A stretch of 64,000 nt of DNA from Pectobacterium wasabiae CFBP 3304 (lineage in GTDB: Bacteria; Pseudomonadota; Gammaproteobacteria; Enterobacterales; Enterobacteriaceae), in the NCBI RefSeq assembly GCF_001742185.1, contig NZ_CP015750.1, positions 3,410,001 through 3,474,000 of the forward strand, written 5' to 3'. The stretch's first letter is position 1. The number at the start of each line of letters is the position of its first letter. The notes beneath the pieces were generated by a model. That model was not told where the DNA came from and did no database searches. It saw only the letters and a program-made list of their open reading frames with translations. Shown here in pieces: positions 56,485 through 64,000 of this stretch. Both the position numbers and the translations under genes were made by a program.

Positions 56485-57465
56485 ATGAGAAAAGATGATA
56501 TATTAAAAATTCCGTTTATATCGGTATTGGCATTAGTGTTATCAGGTGTCGCGGGGAGTAGGTTTTTTGGTCCCGACCCTGATTTTTCAAATTATGTTGA
56601 TATGCTTACTTATCCAAATTATATTGAAAGGGTTGTGGATTTATTTTTTCAATTTATGATTTTCTTGAATGCTAATGTTTTCCCTAATTATTGGTTTGTC
56701 TTTTTTATTTATGCAACATTAGGTGTTTCAATAAAAATTATTGCTATATTTAAATTTTCTGAACATCCAGGTTTGAGTTGTTGTGTCTATGTGATGATGT
56801 TTTACCTGCTTCATGAGTATACACAGATTCGTGGTGGTGTGGCTGCAGGGGTTTTATTATTTTCGTTTTATTATATTTATGCTGGGGATTTTAAAAAATT
56901 CTTAGCATCACTTTTGATTGCAAGTTTGTTTCATTTATCTTCTTTAATTGTACTTCCTTTTTATTTTCTGGTGAGGAAATATAATCTTCGTTATTTTTTC
57001 TTTGTTACTATTATTGTTTTTTTATCTGCCGTTTTCTCCTATGTCTCGGGGGATTTCGTCAGGTCTATTGTCCATGCTTATATGTCTACCAATGATAGTG
57101 GGATTAATTTAGGTGCAGTTATTGATTTTAATTTACTGAATAAAATGAACCTGTCACATTTTATTATTTCACTGGTATGTTATTTTTTTTATACGAGAGG
57201 AGTAGCCTTTAAACAGAGCGAATTATCAGTTGTATATATAAAGTTGTTGTTTGTTGGTGTTAGTTCGTTTTATTTTTTTGGGGCGTTGGGATTAGTTGCT
57301 ACGGCATATAGAATTAGTTATATTTTTTTGCCTGTTCTTATTTTTATTATTCCGATGTTAGTCTACGTAATAAAGCCAAGAGTTATACCTTTGGTTATTG
57401 TTCTTTTATACCTTTTAATAAATTTATTCTATCTTATAGATAATGTGATTTGGGTAAATCAATGA
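56485..57465 (+). CDS. wzy: EpsG-family polysaccharide polymerase (probable Wzy)
   Basis: The 326-residue hydrophobic protein has about nine transmembrane segments. The EpsG pattern is visible: GPDPDFSNYVDMLTYP after the first helix and YVMMFYLLHEYTQIRGGVAA, with the conserved R-x-G loop, then LIASLFHLSSLIVLPFYFLV with the conserved His. Between wzx and glycosyltransferases in a Wza/Wzc locus, it is the expected repeat-unit polymerase. Low sequence conservation in Wzy makes the call context-based. The base composition is very AT-rich. Confidence 0.8.
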   Translation: MRKDDILKIPFISVLALVLSGVAGSRFFGPDPDFSNYVDMLTYPNYIERVVDLFFQFMIFLNANVFPNYWFVFFIYATLGVSIKIIAIFKFSEHPGLSCCVYVMMFYLLHEYTQIRGGVAAGVLLFSFYYIYAGDFKKFLASLLIASLFHLSSLIVLPFYFLVRKYNLRYFFFVTIIVFLSAVFSYVSGDFVRSIVHAYMSTNDSGINLGAVIDFNLLNKMNLSHFIISLVCYFFYTRGVAFKQSELSVVYIKLLFVGVSSFYFFGALGLVATAYRISYIFLPVLIFIIPMLVYVIKPRVIPLVIVLLYLLINLFYLIDNVIWVNQ

Positions 57466-58286
57466 CGTATGATATATGTATTATTTGTGTCCTGTATTCT
57501 AAACAACCAATAGAAACTGCAACTGTTAAATCTTTATTGGAAAATCAGCATTACTTAGAATCAAAAAAAGTTACTTTATGTTTCTGGGATAATTCAATAC
57601 AGGGTTTTAGTGCGTCATCGTTGTCCAATTTTACTGTGCCGACAGAATATTACCATACTGGGGTTAATACATCTTTGTCTGAAGTGTATAATAAAATAAT
57701 ATCTGATATTGATGCTAGTAGTTATATTATTTTTGATGATGATTCTGATTTTAGTATTGAATATTTTACTTGTTTAGATGGTTTTTTTCAGTCTGATGAG
57801 AAAATAGCTTGCCCTATTATATATAATGGTGAGCATTTAATTTCCCCTGGAGTTGTTAGAGGAGTTAGAGGTGCTGAAATTACTGAGTCTTGTCTAAAAA
57901 AATCTACTGGCAACCCTGATTTGATTTCTATAATGAGCGGCACGGTTATTAAGAAGAGTGTACTTGATTTTATAAAATTTGATGAGAGACTCTCTTTGTA
58001 TGGAATCGACACTAAATTTTATCTTTCTGCTAAAAAAAATAAAATTAATATCTACATTCTTCCTTATCGTATGAATCATAATAGTGCGTTACATGAAGTT
58101 ACTGATGTGGAAAATCATATAAAACGCTTGATTGTTATGCTGAAGAGTAAGTGGGTTGTTTTTGATGATGTGCCTTTTTATAAAATCAAATTAGTGTTAT
58201 ACATTAGTGCGTTGAGTCTTTATTTGTCTATTAAAAAGGATGTTAGATATATTAAGCTACTAAAATCCATTTCTTATTTTAAATGA
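57462..58286 (+). CDS. Glycosyltransferase, family 2 (GT-A)
   Basis: The 274-residue enzyme starts MTYDICIICVLYSKQPIETA at an ATG overlapping the wzy stop (ATGA). The acidic nucleotide-sugar motif is FDDDSDFSIEY, and the MSGTVIKKSVLDFIKFDERL plus GIDTKFYLSAKK pattern is that of rhamnosyltransferase-like GT2 proteins. A short hydrophobic stretch near the C-terminus may associate with the membrane. Donor unknown; dTDP-rhamnose is plausible given rfb genes nearby. Confidence 0.8.
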   Translation: MTYDICIICVLYSKQPIETATVKSLLENQHYLESKKVTLCFWDNSIQGFSASSLSNFTVPTEYYHTGVNTSLSEVYNKIISDIDASSYIIFDDDSDFSIEYFTCLDGFFQSDEKIACPIIYNGEHLISPGVVRGVRGAEITESCLKKSTGNPDLISIMSGTVIKKSVLDFIKFDERLSLYGIDTKFYLSAKKNKINIYILPYRMNHNSALHEVTDVENHIKRLIVMLKSKWVVFDDVPFYKIKLVLYISALSLYLSIKKDVRYIKLLKSISYFK

Positions 58287-58429
58287 CCTCAATGTTGCCG
58301 ATTGATAATCATCCAGATGTATATGTGAAAAAAATTCCTGCTTTTCTTATTTCCTAGTGCTTTTTTAAATTTTATGTGGCGCAAGTATGGTTGTTTATAT
58401 TTTCCCTTTTTATGTATAGGAGTTTTGTT

Positions 58430-59464
58430 TTGAAAATATTGATTCCAATTCTTGGTTTTGGTAAATCTGGCGGAGAGAGAGTTTTATCTAAACTAGCAAC
58501 AGAGTTGGTGAATAAAAATCATGATGTTATCTTTGTTGTGCCAGAAAAGAAAGCTACGCCGTATTATCCAACAAAAGCTAAAGTGGTTACTACAAAGCAG
58601 GTAACTAATAGTAATAGATATATTAATCTAATACTATCGATGTACTATATGCGAAAATGTTGCCGAAATTTAAACCCGGATGTTGTTATAGCCAATTTTA
58701 ATATTACGGCCTATATAGTTGCTTTTTTACCAAAAAAAATAAAGAAATTCTACTACGTACAAGCATATGAGGTTATATTTTTTAAAAATAAATTTCTCAA
58801 GTTTTGCGCTTATATGACTTATTTTTTACCATTAAAAAAAATTGTTAATCATGAGTTCATTTTACCAAGGGAAGTTAATAATTATGTATCTATAGTTCCT
58901 GCTGGAATCGATACCGGTGTTTTTTATCCTAATATAAAAAAACAGTATGGAAAAAAAAATGCAATAGGAATTATAGGCAGGGAGGAACGGCATAAAGGAA
59001 CATCAGATATGATTTCTGCATTGCTAAAATGGAATGGTCGGGAAAATATTCATTTGAATGTGGCTGTATATTTAAGTGATATAGATAAAAGGAAGCTAGA
59101 AAATAGTGGTGTCGAGTTTTCATTTTTCCCTATCTCTAATGATGAGGAATTAGGCGAATTTTATCGTAAAAACGACCTAATGTTGGCAGTTGGTCTTGTT
59201 GAAGATGGAGCATTTCATTATCCATGTGCTGAGTCGATGGCTTGCGGGTGTATTGTTATATCTAATTATTCACCTTTAGCATATACAAAAAGTAGATTTA
59301 AAATAGACACTTTCAACGAAAATGTGATAATCGAGAAATTAAATGAATTTAATCAACTTACCATTTCTGAAGTTGAAAATGAAATAAAAATTAATTCTTT
59401 TGAAATAAATAAGATTTCTTGGGAAAAGATAGGAGATAAGTTCAATAAAGCATTGCTTGATTAG
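58430..59464 (+). CDS. Glycosyltransferase, family 4 (GT-B)
   Basis: The 344-residue enzyme has the GT-B pattern LKILIPILGFGKSGGERVLS at the N-terminus and, in the C-terminal domain, AIGIIGREERHKGTSDMISA and FHYPCAESMACGCIVIS (E-x7-E-like donor site). I place the start at TTG 58430 because AGGAG (58418-58422) lies seven bases before it. The ATGs at 58376 and 58412 (the latter six codons earlier) lack such a site and would add residues outside the conserved start. Gaps of 143 and 124 bases separate it from its neighbours. Confidence 0.82.
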   Translation: MKILIPILGFGKSGGERVLSKLATELVNKNHDVIFVVPEKKATPYYPTKAKVVTTKQVTNSNRYINLILSMYYMRKCCRNLNPDVVIANFNITAYIVAFLPKKIKKFYYVQAYEVIFFKNKFLKFCAYMTYFLPLKKIVNHEFILPREVNNYVSIVPAGIDTGVFYPNIKKQYGKKNAIGIIGREERHKGTSDMISALLKWNGRENIHLNVAVYLSDIDKRKLENSGVEFSFFPISNDEELGEFYRKNDLMLAVGLVEDGAFHYPCAESMACGCIVISNYSPLAYTKSRFKIDTFNENVIIEKLNEFNQLTISEVENEIKINSFEINKISWEKIGDKFNKALLD

Positions 59465-59588
59465 AACTGCTAAATGGATTGTAGTTTAAATTCTGTAATT
59501 GCATTTTCGATATAAATTGACATTGTTATGACATTAGAATTTGAACTGATTTTTACCAGTGCCACACCAATATTGAAAAGAATTTCAC

Positions 59589-60674
59589 ATGACAACAATC
59601 TTTTTTGTACATTTATTTAATGACTATAGTGGTAGTCCCAGGGTATTGCGTGATGCAATCGATGCAATACAAGATGAATGTGAAAGTGACGTCCATATTA
59701 TCAGCAGTGATACGTCTGGTTTTTTGAGTGAAGCTGGTCGTTATCATGTGGTTCCATATCATCCACATGACAATAAATATATGCAACTTTTTCGGTATAT
59801 AGTTTCGCAGATAGTTACGTTCGTATTACTCTCATATTTGCTGATAAGAGAGCGTTTAAAAGGTAATACTACTATTGTTTTGGTGAACACATTGCTACCG
59901 TTTGGTGGTGCTATCGCAGCTAAATTACTGGCACGTCGAACTATAATTTATATACATGAAACACATATTCGTCCTCGTGTATTAATGTCGTTTTTATCAA
60001 TGATAGCTGATTGGTGCGCAGATCAAGCTTTATATGTATCTCGTTACGTTCAGCAGACGGTTGACCTAAAAAAAACACTAAATAATGTAGTCTACAATGG
60101 TCTAAGACGCGATTTTAAAGTGCCTGAGTTACAGCCAATGATGAAATTTGAAGGGAAAAAAGTTCTCTTTGTTGGTTCTCTTAAAGCTTATAAAGGTATT
60201 TTTACTTTTGTTTCATTAGCTAAGCGATTACCTACTGTGAATTTTATTGCATTGTTAAATACTTCTGAATCGAGCTTCAAAAAATTTCAGGATGAAATAA
60301 TAGATATACCCAATTTCTCTGCTTATCGCTCTCCTGAGAATATAAATGACTTTTTTGCTAATGCATTCATGGTTGTAAATTTGAGTAATCCAACCCAATG
60401 GGTTGAAACGTTTGGGCTAACTTTACTTGAAGGAATGAGTTTCGGGGCTCCGGTGATCGCTCCACCCTATGGTGGACCAGTTGAATTGGTGAATGATGAG
60501 GTTGGACGCTTGATTGAACCCAGCAATTTGGATGAAATCACTGCTTTTATTTCAGAGTTGTCGATTGATTTTGAGCGTTGGAATATTTTGTCAAAAAATT
60601 GTCTTCGCCATGCTACTGCATTTTCATCGGATAACTACAAAAAAAATATTCTCAATATTATTCGAAATATTTAA
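59589..60674 (+). CDS. Glycosyltransferase, family 4 (GT-B)
   Basis: The 361-residue enzyme begins MTTIFFVHLFNDYSGSPRVL (GT4 glycine loop region). The N-terminal domain contains hydrophobic patches (VTFVLLSYLLI) likely to bind the membrane. The donor domain has KVLFVGSLKAYKGIFTF and ETFGLTLLEGMSFGAPVIAP, then PPYGGPVELV. Acceptor and donor sugars cannot be read from sequence. Its 3' end is 7 bases upstream of the next glycosyltransferase. Confidence 0.85.
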   Translation: MTTIFFVHLFNDYSGSPRVLRDAIDAIQDECESDVHIISSDTSGFLSEAGRYHVVPYHPHDNKYMQLFRYIVSQIVTFVLLSYLLIRERLKGNTTIVLVNTLLPFGGAIAAKLLARRTIIYIHETHIRPRVLMSFLSMIADWCADQALYVSRYVQQTVDLKKTLNNVVYNGLRRDFKVPELQPMMKFEGKKVLFVGSLKAYKGIFTFVSLAKRLPTVNFIALLNTSESSFKKFQDEIIDIPNFSAYRSPENINDFFANAFMVVNLSNPTQWVETFGLTLLEGMSFGAPVIAPPYGGPVELVNDEVGRLIEPSNLDEITAFISELSIDFERWNILSKNCLRHATAFSSDNYKKNILNIIRNI

Positions 60675-60681
60675 AAGTAAC

Positions 60682-61821
60682 ATGGGATTAAAATTGAAAA
60701 CAAAAAAATTACATATTGCTGTTGTTGGCACTGTAGGCTTGCCTGCCTGTTATGGTGGCTTTGAGTCTTTAGTTGAGAACTTAGTTGATAACTGTTCTCG
60801 AGATGTCTCCTATACGGTTTTTTCGTCATCTAAAGCCTATTCTGAGAAAATAACAACGTATAAAGATGCAAGTATTTGTTATGTACCACTTTACGCCAAT
60901 GGTATACAAAGTATTCCCTATGACATACTGTCGCTGGTGAAGGCATTATTTATTCAACCAGATGTAACGCTTATTCTTGGTGTGTCCGGCTGTATTTTTC
61001 TCCCTATTTTTCGTTTGTTTTATCGGGGGAGAATAATTACTAATATTGATGGTTTGGAATGGAAGAGAGAAAAATGGCAGGGATGGGTTAAACGATTTCT
61101 ACGATTAAGTGAACGCTGTGCTGTACGCTTTTCCGATGTGGTAATTGCGGATAATCAGGCGATTACTGATTATGTGGCTAATGAATATAAAGTTAACGCA
61201 TTAACTATTGCTTATGGTGGTGACCATGCGTTGGCGGTTAAAGAACAGTATAGTAAAATTAATGTTACTCCTTATTTTTTGTCAGTCTGCCGCATTGAGC
61301 CAGAAAATAATGTTGAGATGATATTAGATAGTTTTTCTCGATGCCCTCAATATCGAATTAAATTTGTCGGAAATTGGGATAATAGCGAATATGGTCGTAG
61401 GCTGAAGAGTAAATTTAGTTCATGTGCTAATATTGAAATCATTGATCCTATTTATAATGTCGATGTCTTATATGAATTGCGTAGTCAGTGTATTAGTTAT
61501 ATCCATGGACATTCTGCTGGAGGAACTAATCCCTCATTAGTCGAAGCTATGCATTTTTCGAAAATTATTTTCGCTTATGATTGTAGCTTTAATCGTTTTA
61601 CAACTGAGGATAGTTGTTATTATTTTTCAAGTGCGGAAAATTTAGCACGACAAATCGCCGATATTACTGGTAGTCATCATTGTGCTATGGCTGAAAAAAT
61701 GAAAAGCATTGCCATGCGTCGTTATACGTGGAATGTAGTGCGGGAACAGTATGAGTCCATCTATGTTCTTCGTAAATCAGGCGCGGAAGGTATAAGTGAA
61801 AAAAATAAAGAAACAATTTGA
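60682..61821 (+). CDS. Glycosyltransferase with DUF1972 domain (probable rhamnosyltransferase)
   Basis: The 379-residue GT4-type enzyme has the DUF1972 N-terminal hallmark IAVVGTVGLPACYGGFESLV (about residues 10-29), TNIDGLEWKREKWQ and SDVVIADNQAITDYV. The C-terminal donor site is YIHGHSAGGTNPSLVEAMHF. DUF1972 proteins include beta-1,4-rhamnosyltransferases, consistent with rfb genes next door. The start MGLKLKTKKL at 60682 is chosen; the open frame extends 56 codons into the previous gene. Last gene of the rightward locus. Confidence 0.85.
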   Translation: MGLKLKTKKLHIAVVGTVGLPACYGGFESLVENLVDNCSRDVSYTVFSSSKAYSEKITTYKDASICYVPLYANGIQSIPYDILSLVKALFIQPDVTLILGVSGCIFLPIFRLFYRGRIITNIDGLEWKREKWQGWVKRFLRLSERCAVRFSDVVIADNQAITDYVANEYKVNALTIAYGGDHALAVKEQYSKINVTPYFLSVCRIEPENNVEMILDSFSRCPQYRIKFVGNWDNSEYGRRLKSKFSSCANIEIIDPIYNVDVLYELRSQCISYIHGHSAGGTNPSLVEAMHFSKIIFAYDCSFNRFTTEDSCYYFSSAENLARQIADITGSHHCAMAEKMKSIAMRRYTWNVVREQYESIYVLRKSGAEGISEKNKETI

Positions 61822-61879
61822 TTATTAGATAGTGAGGTTGTATTAAATATTTTCTATTTCAGGAAAGAATCTCCGCTGT

Positions 61880-61903
61880 GTCTTTCCGCTTATGCGGAAA
61901 GAC
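61880..61903. terminator. Stem-loop between the polysaccharide locus and rfbD
   Basis: Perfect 10-bp stem GTCTTTCCGC / GCGGAAAGAC with a TTAT loop in the gap between convergent transcripts. U-tracts are weak on both strands. Confidence 0.6.
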
Positions 61904-61922
61904 AGGTAGAAATGACCCCATA

Positions 61923-62774
61923 TTAAGACGATAACATAACAGCAAGAGCTTTATTCCAATCGGATAACTTGATGCCCAAACATTGAATTTTTTCACACTT
62001 CAACGTGGAGTAAGCTGGTCGATGAGCGGGAGTAGGGTATTGTTCTGTAGAAATTGACGTCAACTCTGGTTCCTTGTTGAATATCGATTCACGCACTGCT
62101 GTAAAAAAAATCGCCTGTGCAAATTCATACCAACTCACCTCTTTATCGCCGCTGTAGTGATAGATCCCCCCTGCTGCGTTCCGCTGCAATAAGGCAATAA
62201 TTGCCTGCGCTAGATCGCCTGCATAAGTAGGGCAACCTCGTTGATCACCTACAATGCTTAACGTATTCCGTTCTTTCCCAAGCCGTAGCATAGTTTTAAC
62301 AAAATTGTTGCCATATTCACTAAATACCCAAGCGGTGCGAACAATTATTGCTTCTGACGAGGTTTTTATTACTGCCTGTTCACCAGCAAGTTTAGTTTTA
62401 CCATAAACACTTAGTGGATTTGTCACACTGTCTTCAGCGTAAGGCTCTGTTGCGTCACCATCAAAGACATAGTCGGTGGACACATGGACTAGCTGGATAT
62501 CTAGTTTGCTGGCGACAATCGCTAAATTTTTCGGGCCTGTAACGTTAATTTTTTCTGCTATTTTAGGCTCTGATTCTGCCTTATCTACAGATGTATAAGC
62601 TGCGGCATTAACGATAGCATTCGGTTGGAAATCTTTTACTACTTCTTCAACGCGTTCTAAATTCGTAATATCGAGTTCATTAGAATCGGTTGCTAAAATG
62701 TTCCAGTTTGCGGGGAAGCGATCCTGGAAACAGCGCCCCAATTGGCCGTTTGCGCCTGTCAGTAATATTCTCAT
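61923..62774 (-). CDS. rfbD: dTDP-4-dehydrorhamnose reductase
   Basis: The 283-residue SDR-type enzyme performs the last step to dTDP-L-rhamnose. Motifs: NAD(P)-binding LLTGANGQLGRCFQ at the start, NAAAYTSVDKAE, VSTDYVFDGD, the catalytic YGKTKLAGEQ (Y-x3-K) and VRTAWVFSEYG. Its ATG overlaps the rfbC stop by 4 bases. Gene order on this strand is A-C-D, with rfbB presumably upstream outside the window. Confidence 0.95.
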   Translation of the reverse strand: MRILLTGANGQLGRCFQDRFPANWNILATDSNELDITNLERVEEVVKDFQPNAIVNAAAYTSVDKAESEPKIAEKINVTGPKNLAIVASKLDIQLVHVSTDYVFDGDATEPYAEDSVTNPLSVYGKTKLAGEQAVIKTSSEAIIVRTAWVFSEYGNNFVKTMLRLGKERNTLSIVGDQRGCPTYAGDLAQAIIALLQRNAAGGIYHYSGDKEVSWYEFAQAIFFTAVRESIFNKEPELTSISTEQYPTPAHRPAYSTLKCEKIQCLGIKLSDWNKALAVMLSS

Positions 62775-63307
62775 TTCGTGAGATCCTTGAATAACTTCCC
62801 TAATTTATCTTTCTCAGATAGCAACGGATGAGATATTGGCCATTCAATACCAAGATCGGGATCGTTCCATAACAGGCAACCCTCATCGCTGGGGTCATAA
62901 TAATCTGTACATTTGTATTCAAAATCTGCGATATCAGAGAGTACAACAAATCCATGTGCCAGCCCCGGCGGCAGCCAAAACTGCGCTTTGTTTTCTTCCG
63001 ATAGTATCAGGCCATGCCATTTCCCGTAGGTAGGGGAATCCTGACGAATATCTACGGCAACATCAAACACCTCGCCGCGTACAACACGGACGAGTTTGCC
63101 TTGTGGATTTGTTTTTTGGAAATGTAGACCTCGTAAGACGCCTTTACTTGAGCGAGAATGATTATCTTGAACAAAGTCCAAATCGATATCCAGCATCTCC
63201 TGATAGCGTTTCTTTTCAAACGTCTCCAGAAAAAAGCCTCTTGCATCACCGAATACTTTTGGCTGAACGATTTTTGCGCCGTGAATAGCAGTATCAATGA
63301 TTTGCAT
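62771..63307 (-). CDS. rfbC: dTDP-4-dehydrorhamnose 3,5-epimerase
   Basis: The 178-residue cupin epimerase converts dTDP-4-keto-6-deoxyglucose to dTDP-4-keto-L-rhamnose. Family stretches are AKIVQPKVFGDARGFFLETF, QDNHSRSSKGVLRGLHFQ (catalytic His), VVRGEVFDVAVDIRQDSPTY, FWLPPGLAHGFVVLSD and YKCTDYYDP. One base separates it from rfbA. It competes with FdtA for the same substrate. Confidence 0.97.
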   Translation of the reverse strand: MQIIDTAIHGAKIVQPKVFGDARGFFLETFEKKRYQEMLDIDLDFVQDNHSRSSKGVLRGLHFQKTNPQGKLVRVVRGEVFDVAVDIRQDSPTYGKWHGLILSEENKAQFWLPPGLAHGFVVLSDIADFEYKCTDYYDPSDEGCLLWNDPDLGIEWPISHPLLSEKDKLGKLFKDLTK

Positions 63308-63308
63308 G

Positions 63309-64000
63309 TTATTTCTCTGCGATGAGTTGGGTCAAATATTGTCCATAGGACGTTTTGAACATCACTTTAGCTTGTTCGGCAACTTGCTGGCGGGAAAGCC
63401 AGCCTTTGCGAAGTGCGATCTCTTCTAGGCAAGCAACCTTCAGCCCCTGACGCTTTTCGATCGTATGAATAAATTGCGACGCTTCAATTAGACTATCGTG
63501 GGTGCCAGTGTCCAGCCAGGCGAAGCCTCTCCCTAGTAGCTCAACTTCCAGTGTGCCTTGTTCAAGATACATTTGGTTCAGTGTGGTAATTTCTAATTCG
63601 CCACGGTGTGATGGTTTTACCTGTTTTGCCATCTCCACGACATTTTTATCATAAAAGTAGAGTCCGGTGACGGCCCAGTTTGATTTCGGTTCGGTAGGTT
63701 TCTCTTCAATAGATAATGCTCTGAAATCCCGATCAAATTCGACAACACCAAAACGCTCAGGGTCAGTGACCTGATAACCGAAGATCGTTGCCCCTTCTTC
63801 TTTTGCCGCCACGGCTTCGAGTTTCTTACCAAAACTTTGTCCGAAATAAATATTATCACCGAGTACTAGCGCACAGCGTTCCCCATTAATGAATTCTTCA
63901 CCGATGATAAAAGCTTGAGCGAGCCCATCAGGGCTGGGTTGGACCTCGTAGCTAAGTTCAATGCCGAAACGACTGCCATCGCCTAAAAGGCGTTTAAATG
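63309..64000 (-). CDS. rfbA: Glucose-1-phosphate thymidylyltransferase, 5' end outside the window
   Basis: The reading frame is open from the stop at 63309 to the window edge, giving about 230 C-terminal residues; the start lies beyond 64000. The edge part reads [37 protein letters not shown] and [18 protein letters not shown], then GVVEFDRD and [20 protein letters not shown], all typical of RmlA. The enzyme makes dTDP-glucose, the common precursor of the rhamnose and Fdt branches. An internal GTG at 63812 is not the start. Confidence 0.96.
   Translation of the reverse strand, partial: FKRLLGDGSRFGIELSYEVQPSPDGLAQAFIIGEEFINGERCALVLGDNIYFGQSFGKKLEAVAAKEEGATIFGYQVTDPERFGVVEFDRDFRALSIEEKPTEPKSNWAVTGLYFYDKNVVEMAKQVKPSHRGELEITTLNQMYLEQGTLEVELLGRGFAWLDTGTHDSLIEASQFIHTIEKRQGLKVACLEEIALRKGWLSRQQVAEQAKVMFKTSYGQYLTQLIAEK

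Noticed and set aside
60514..60681. Upstream extension of the DUF1972 glycosyltransferase
   Set aside because: The 56 extra codons overlap the previous gene and are not part of the conserved domain.

Overview
The window is chromosomal DNA of an Enterobacterales species. Gene content and order (galE/galM, modEF, acrZ, modABC, ybhA, pgl; metG, mrp, udk, dcd, asmA, yegH, wza-wzb-wzc) follow the E. coli-type backbone. The lineage-specific insertions point to a soft-rot genus, most likely Pectobacterium or a close relative. That genus call is inference from gene layout, not from a database search.

Region 1 (1-6.9 kb) is a leftward copper/silver efflux operon: a small Cys/His-rich protein, cusF, cusC, cusB and cusA. 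CusB carries an extra CusF-like domain at its C-terminus. Region 2 (7-15.2 kb) holds galM and galE without galT or galK between them, the molybdate genes modF and modE, the tiny acrZ gene, and modABC behind a ModE operator. Two related palindromic repeats flank acrZ. Region 3 (15.3-22.2 kb) looks like a LacI-controlled sugar or glycoside catabolic unit. It contains a secreted TIM-barrel epimerase-like gene (frameshifted), a LacI regulator, a Gfo/Idh/MocA oxidoreductase, a cytoplasmic epimerase-like protein, a NupG-type MFS transporter and, divergently, glk. The same GTAATCGATTAC palindrome occurs upstream of three of these transcription units, counting glk.

Region 4 (22.2-27.2 kb) interrupts the ybhA-pgl synteny. 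A tRNA-Ser(UGA) is followed by a decayed island: a phage gene scrap, a frameshifted DUF2569 gene, an IS5/IS903-type transposase scrap, an intact H-NS paralogue and an integrase C-terminal scrap whose catalytic Tyr appears to be Cys. Region 5 (27.2-36 kb) has a secreted phytase-like esterase, an LVIVD beta-propeller protein paired with an orphan sugar-binding protein, and the formate dehydrogenase operon fdoGHI. FdoG has Cys in place of selenocysteine at position 196.

Region 6 (36-46.2 kb) is housekeeping: metG, mrp, udk, dcd, asmA, dcuC and yegH. Region 7 (46.2-64 kb) is a surface polysaccharide locus. A JUMPstart/ops element leads into a WecA-type initiating transferase, wza, wzb and wzc, then an AT-rich variable block. 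The block holds fdtA, a GNAT acetyltransferase, a FemAB-like protein, fdtB, wzx, wzy and four glycosyltransferases. Convergent to it lie rfbD, rfbC and a partial rfbA for dTDP-L-rhamnose. Together these predict a Wzy-dependent polymer containing a 3-acetamido-3,6-dideoxyhexose and rhamnose, started on GlcNAc-1-P or a related sugar and exported through Wza/Wzc.
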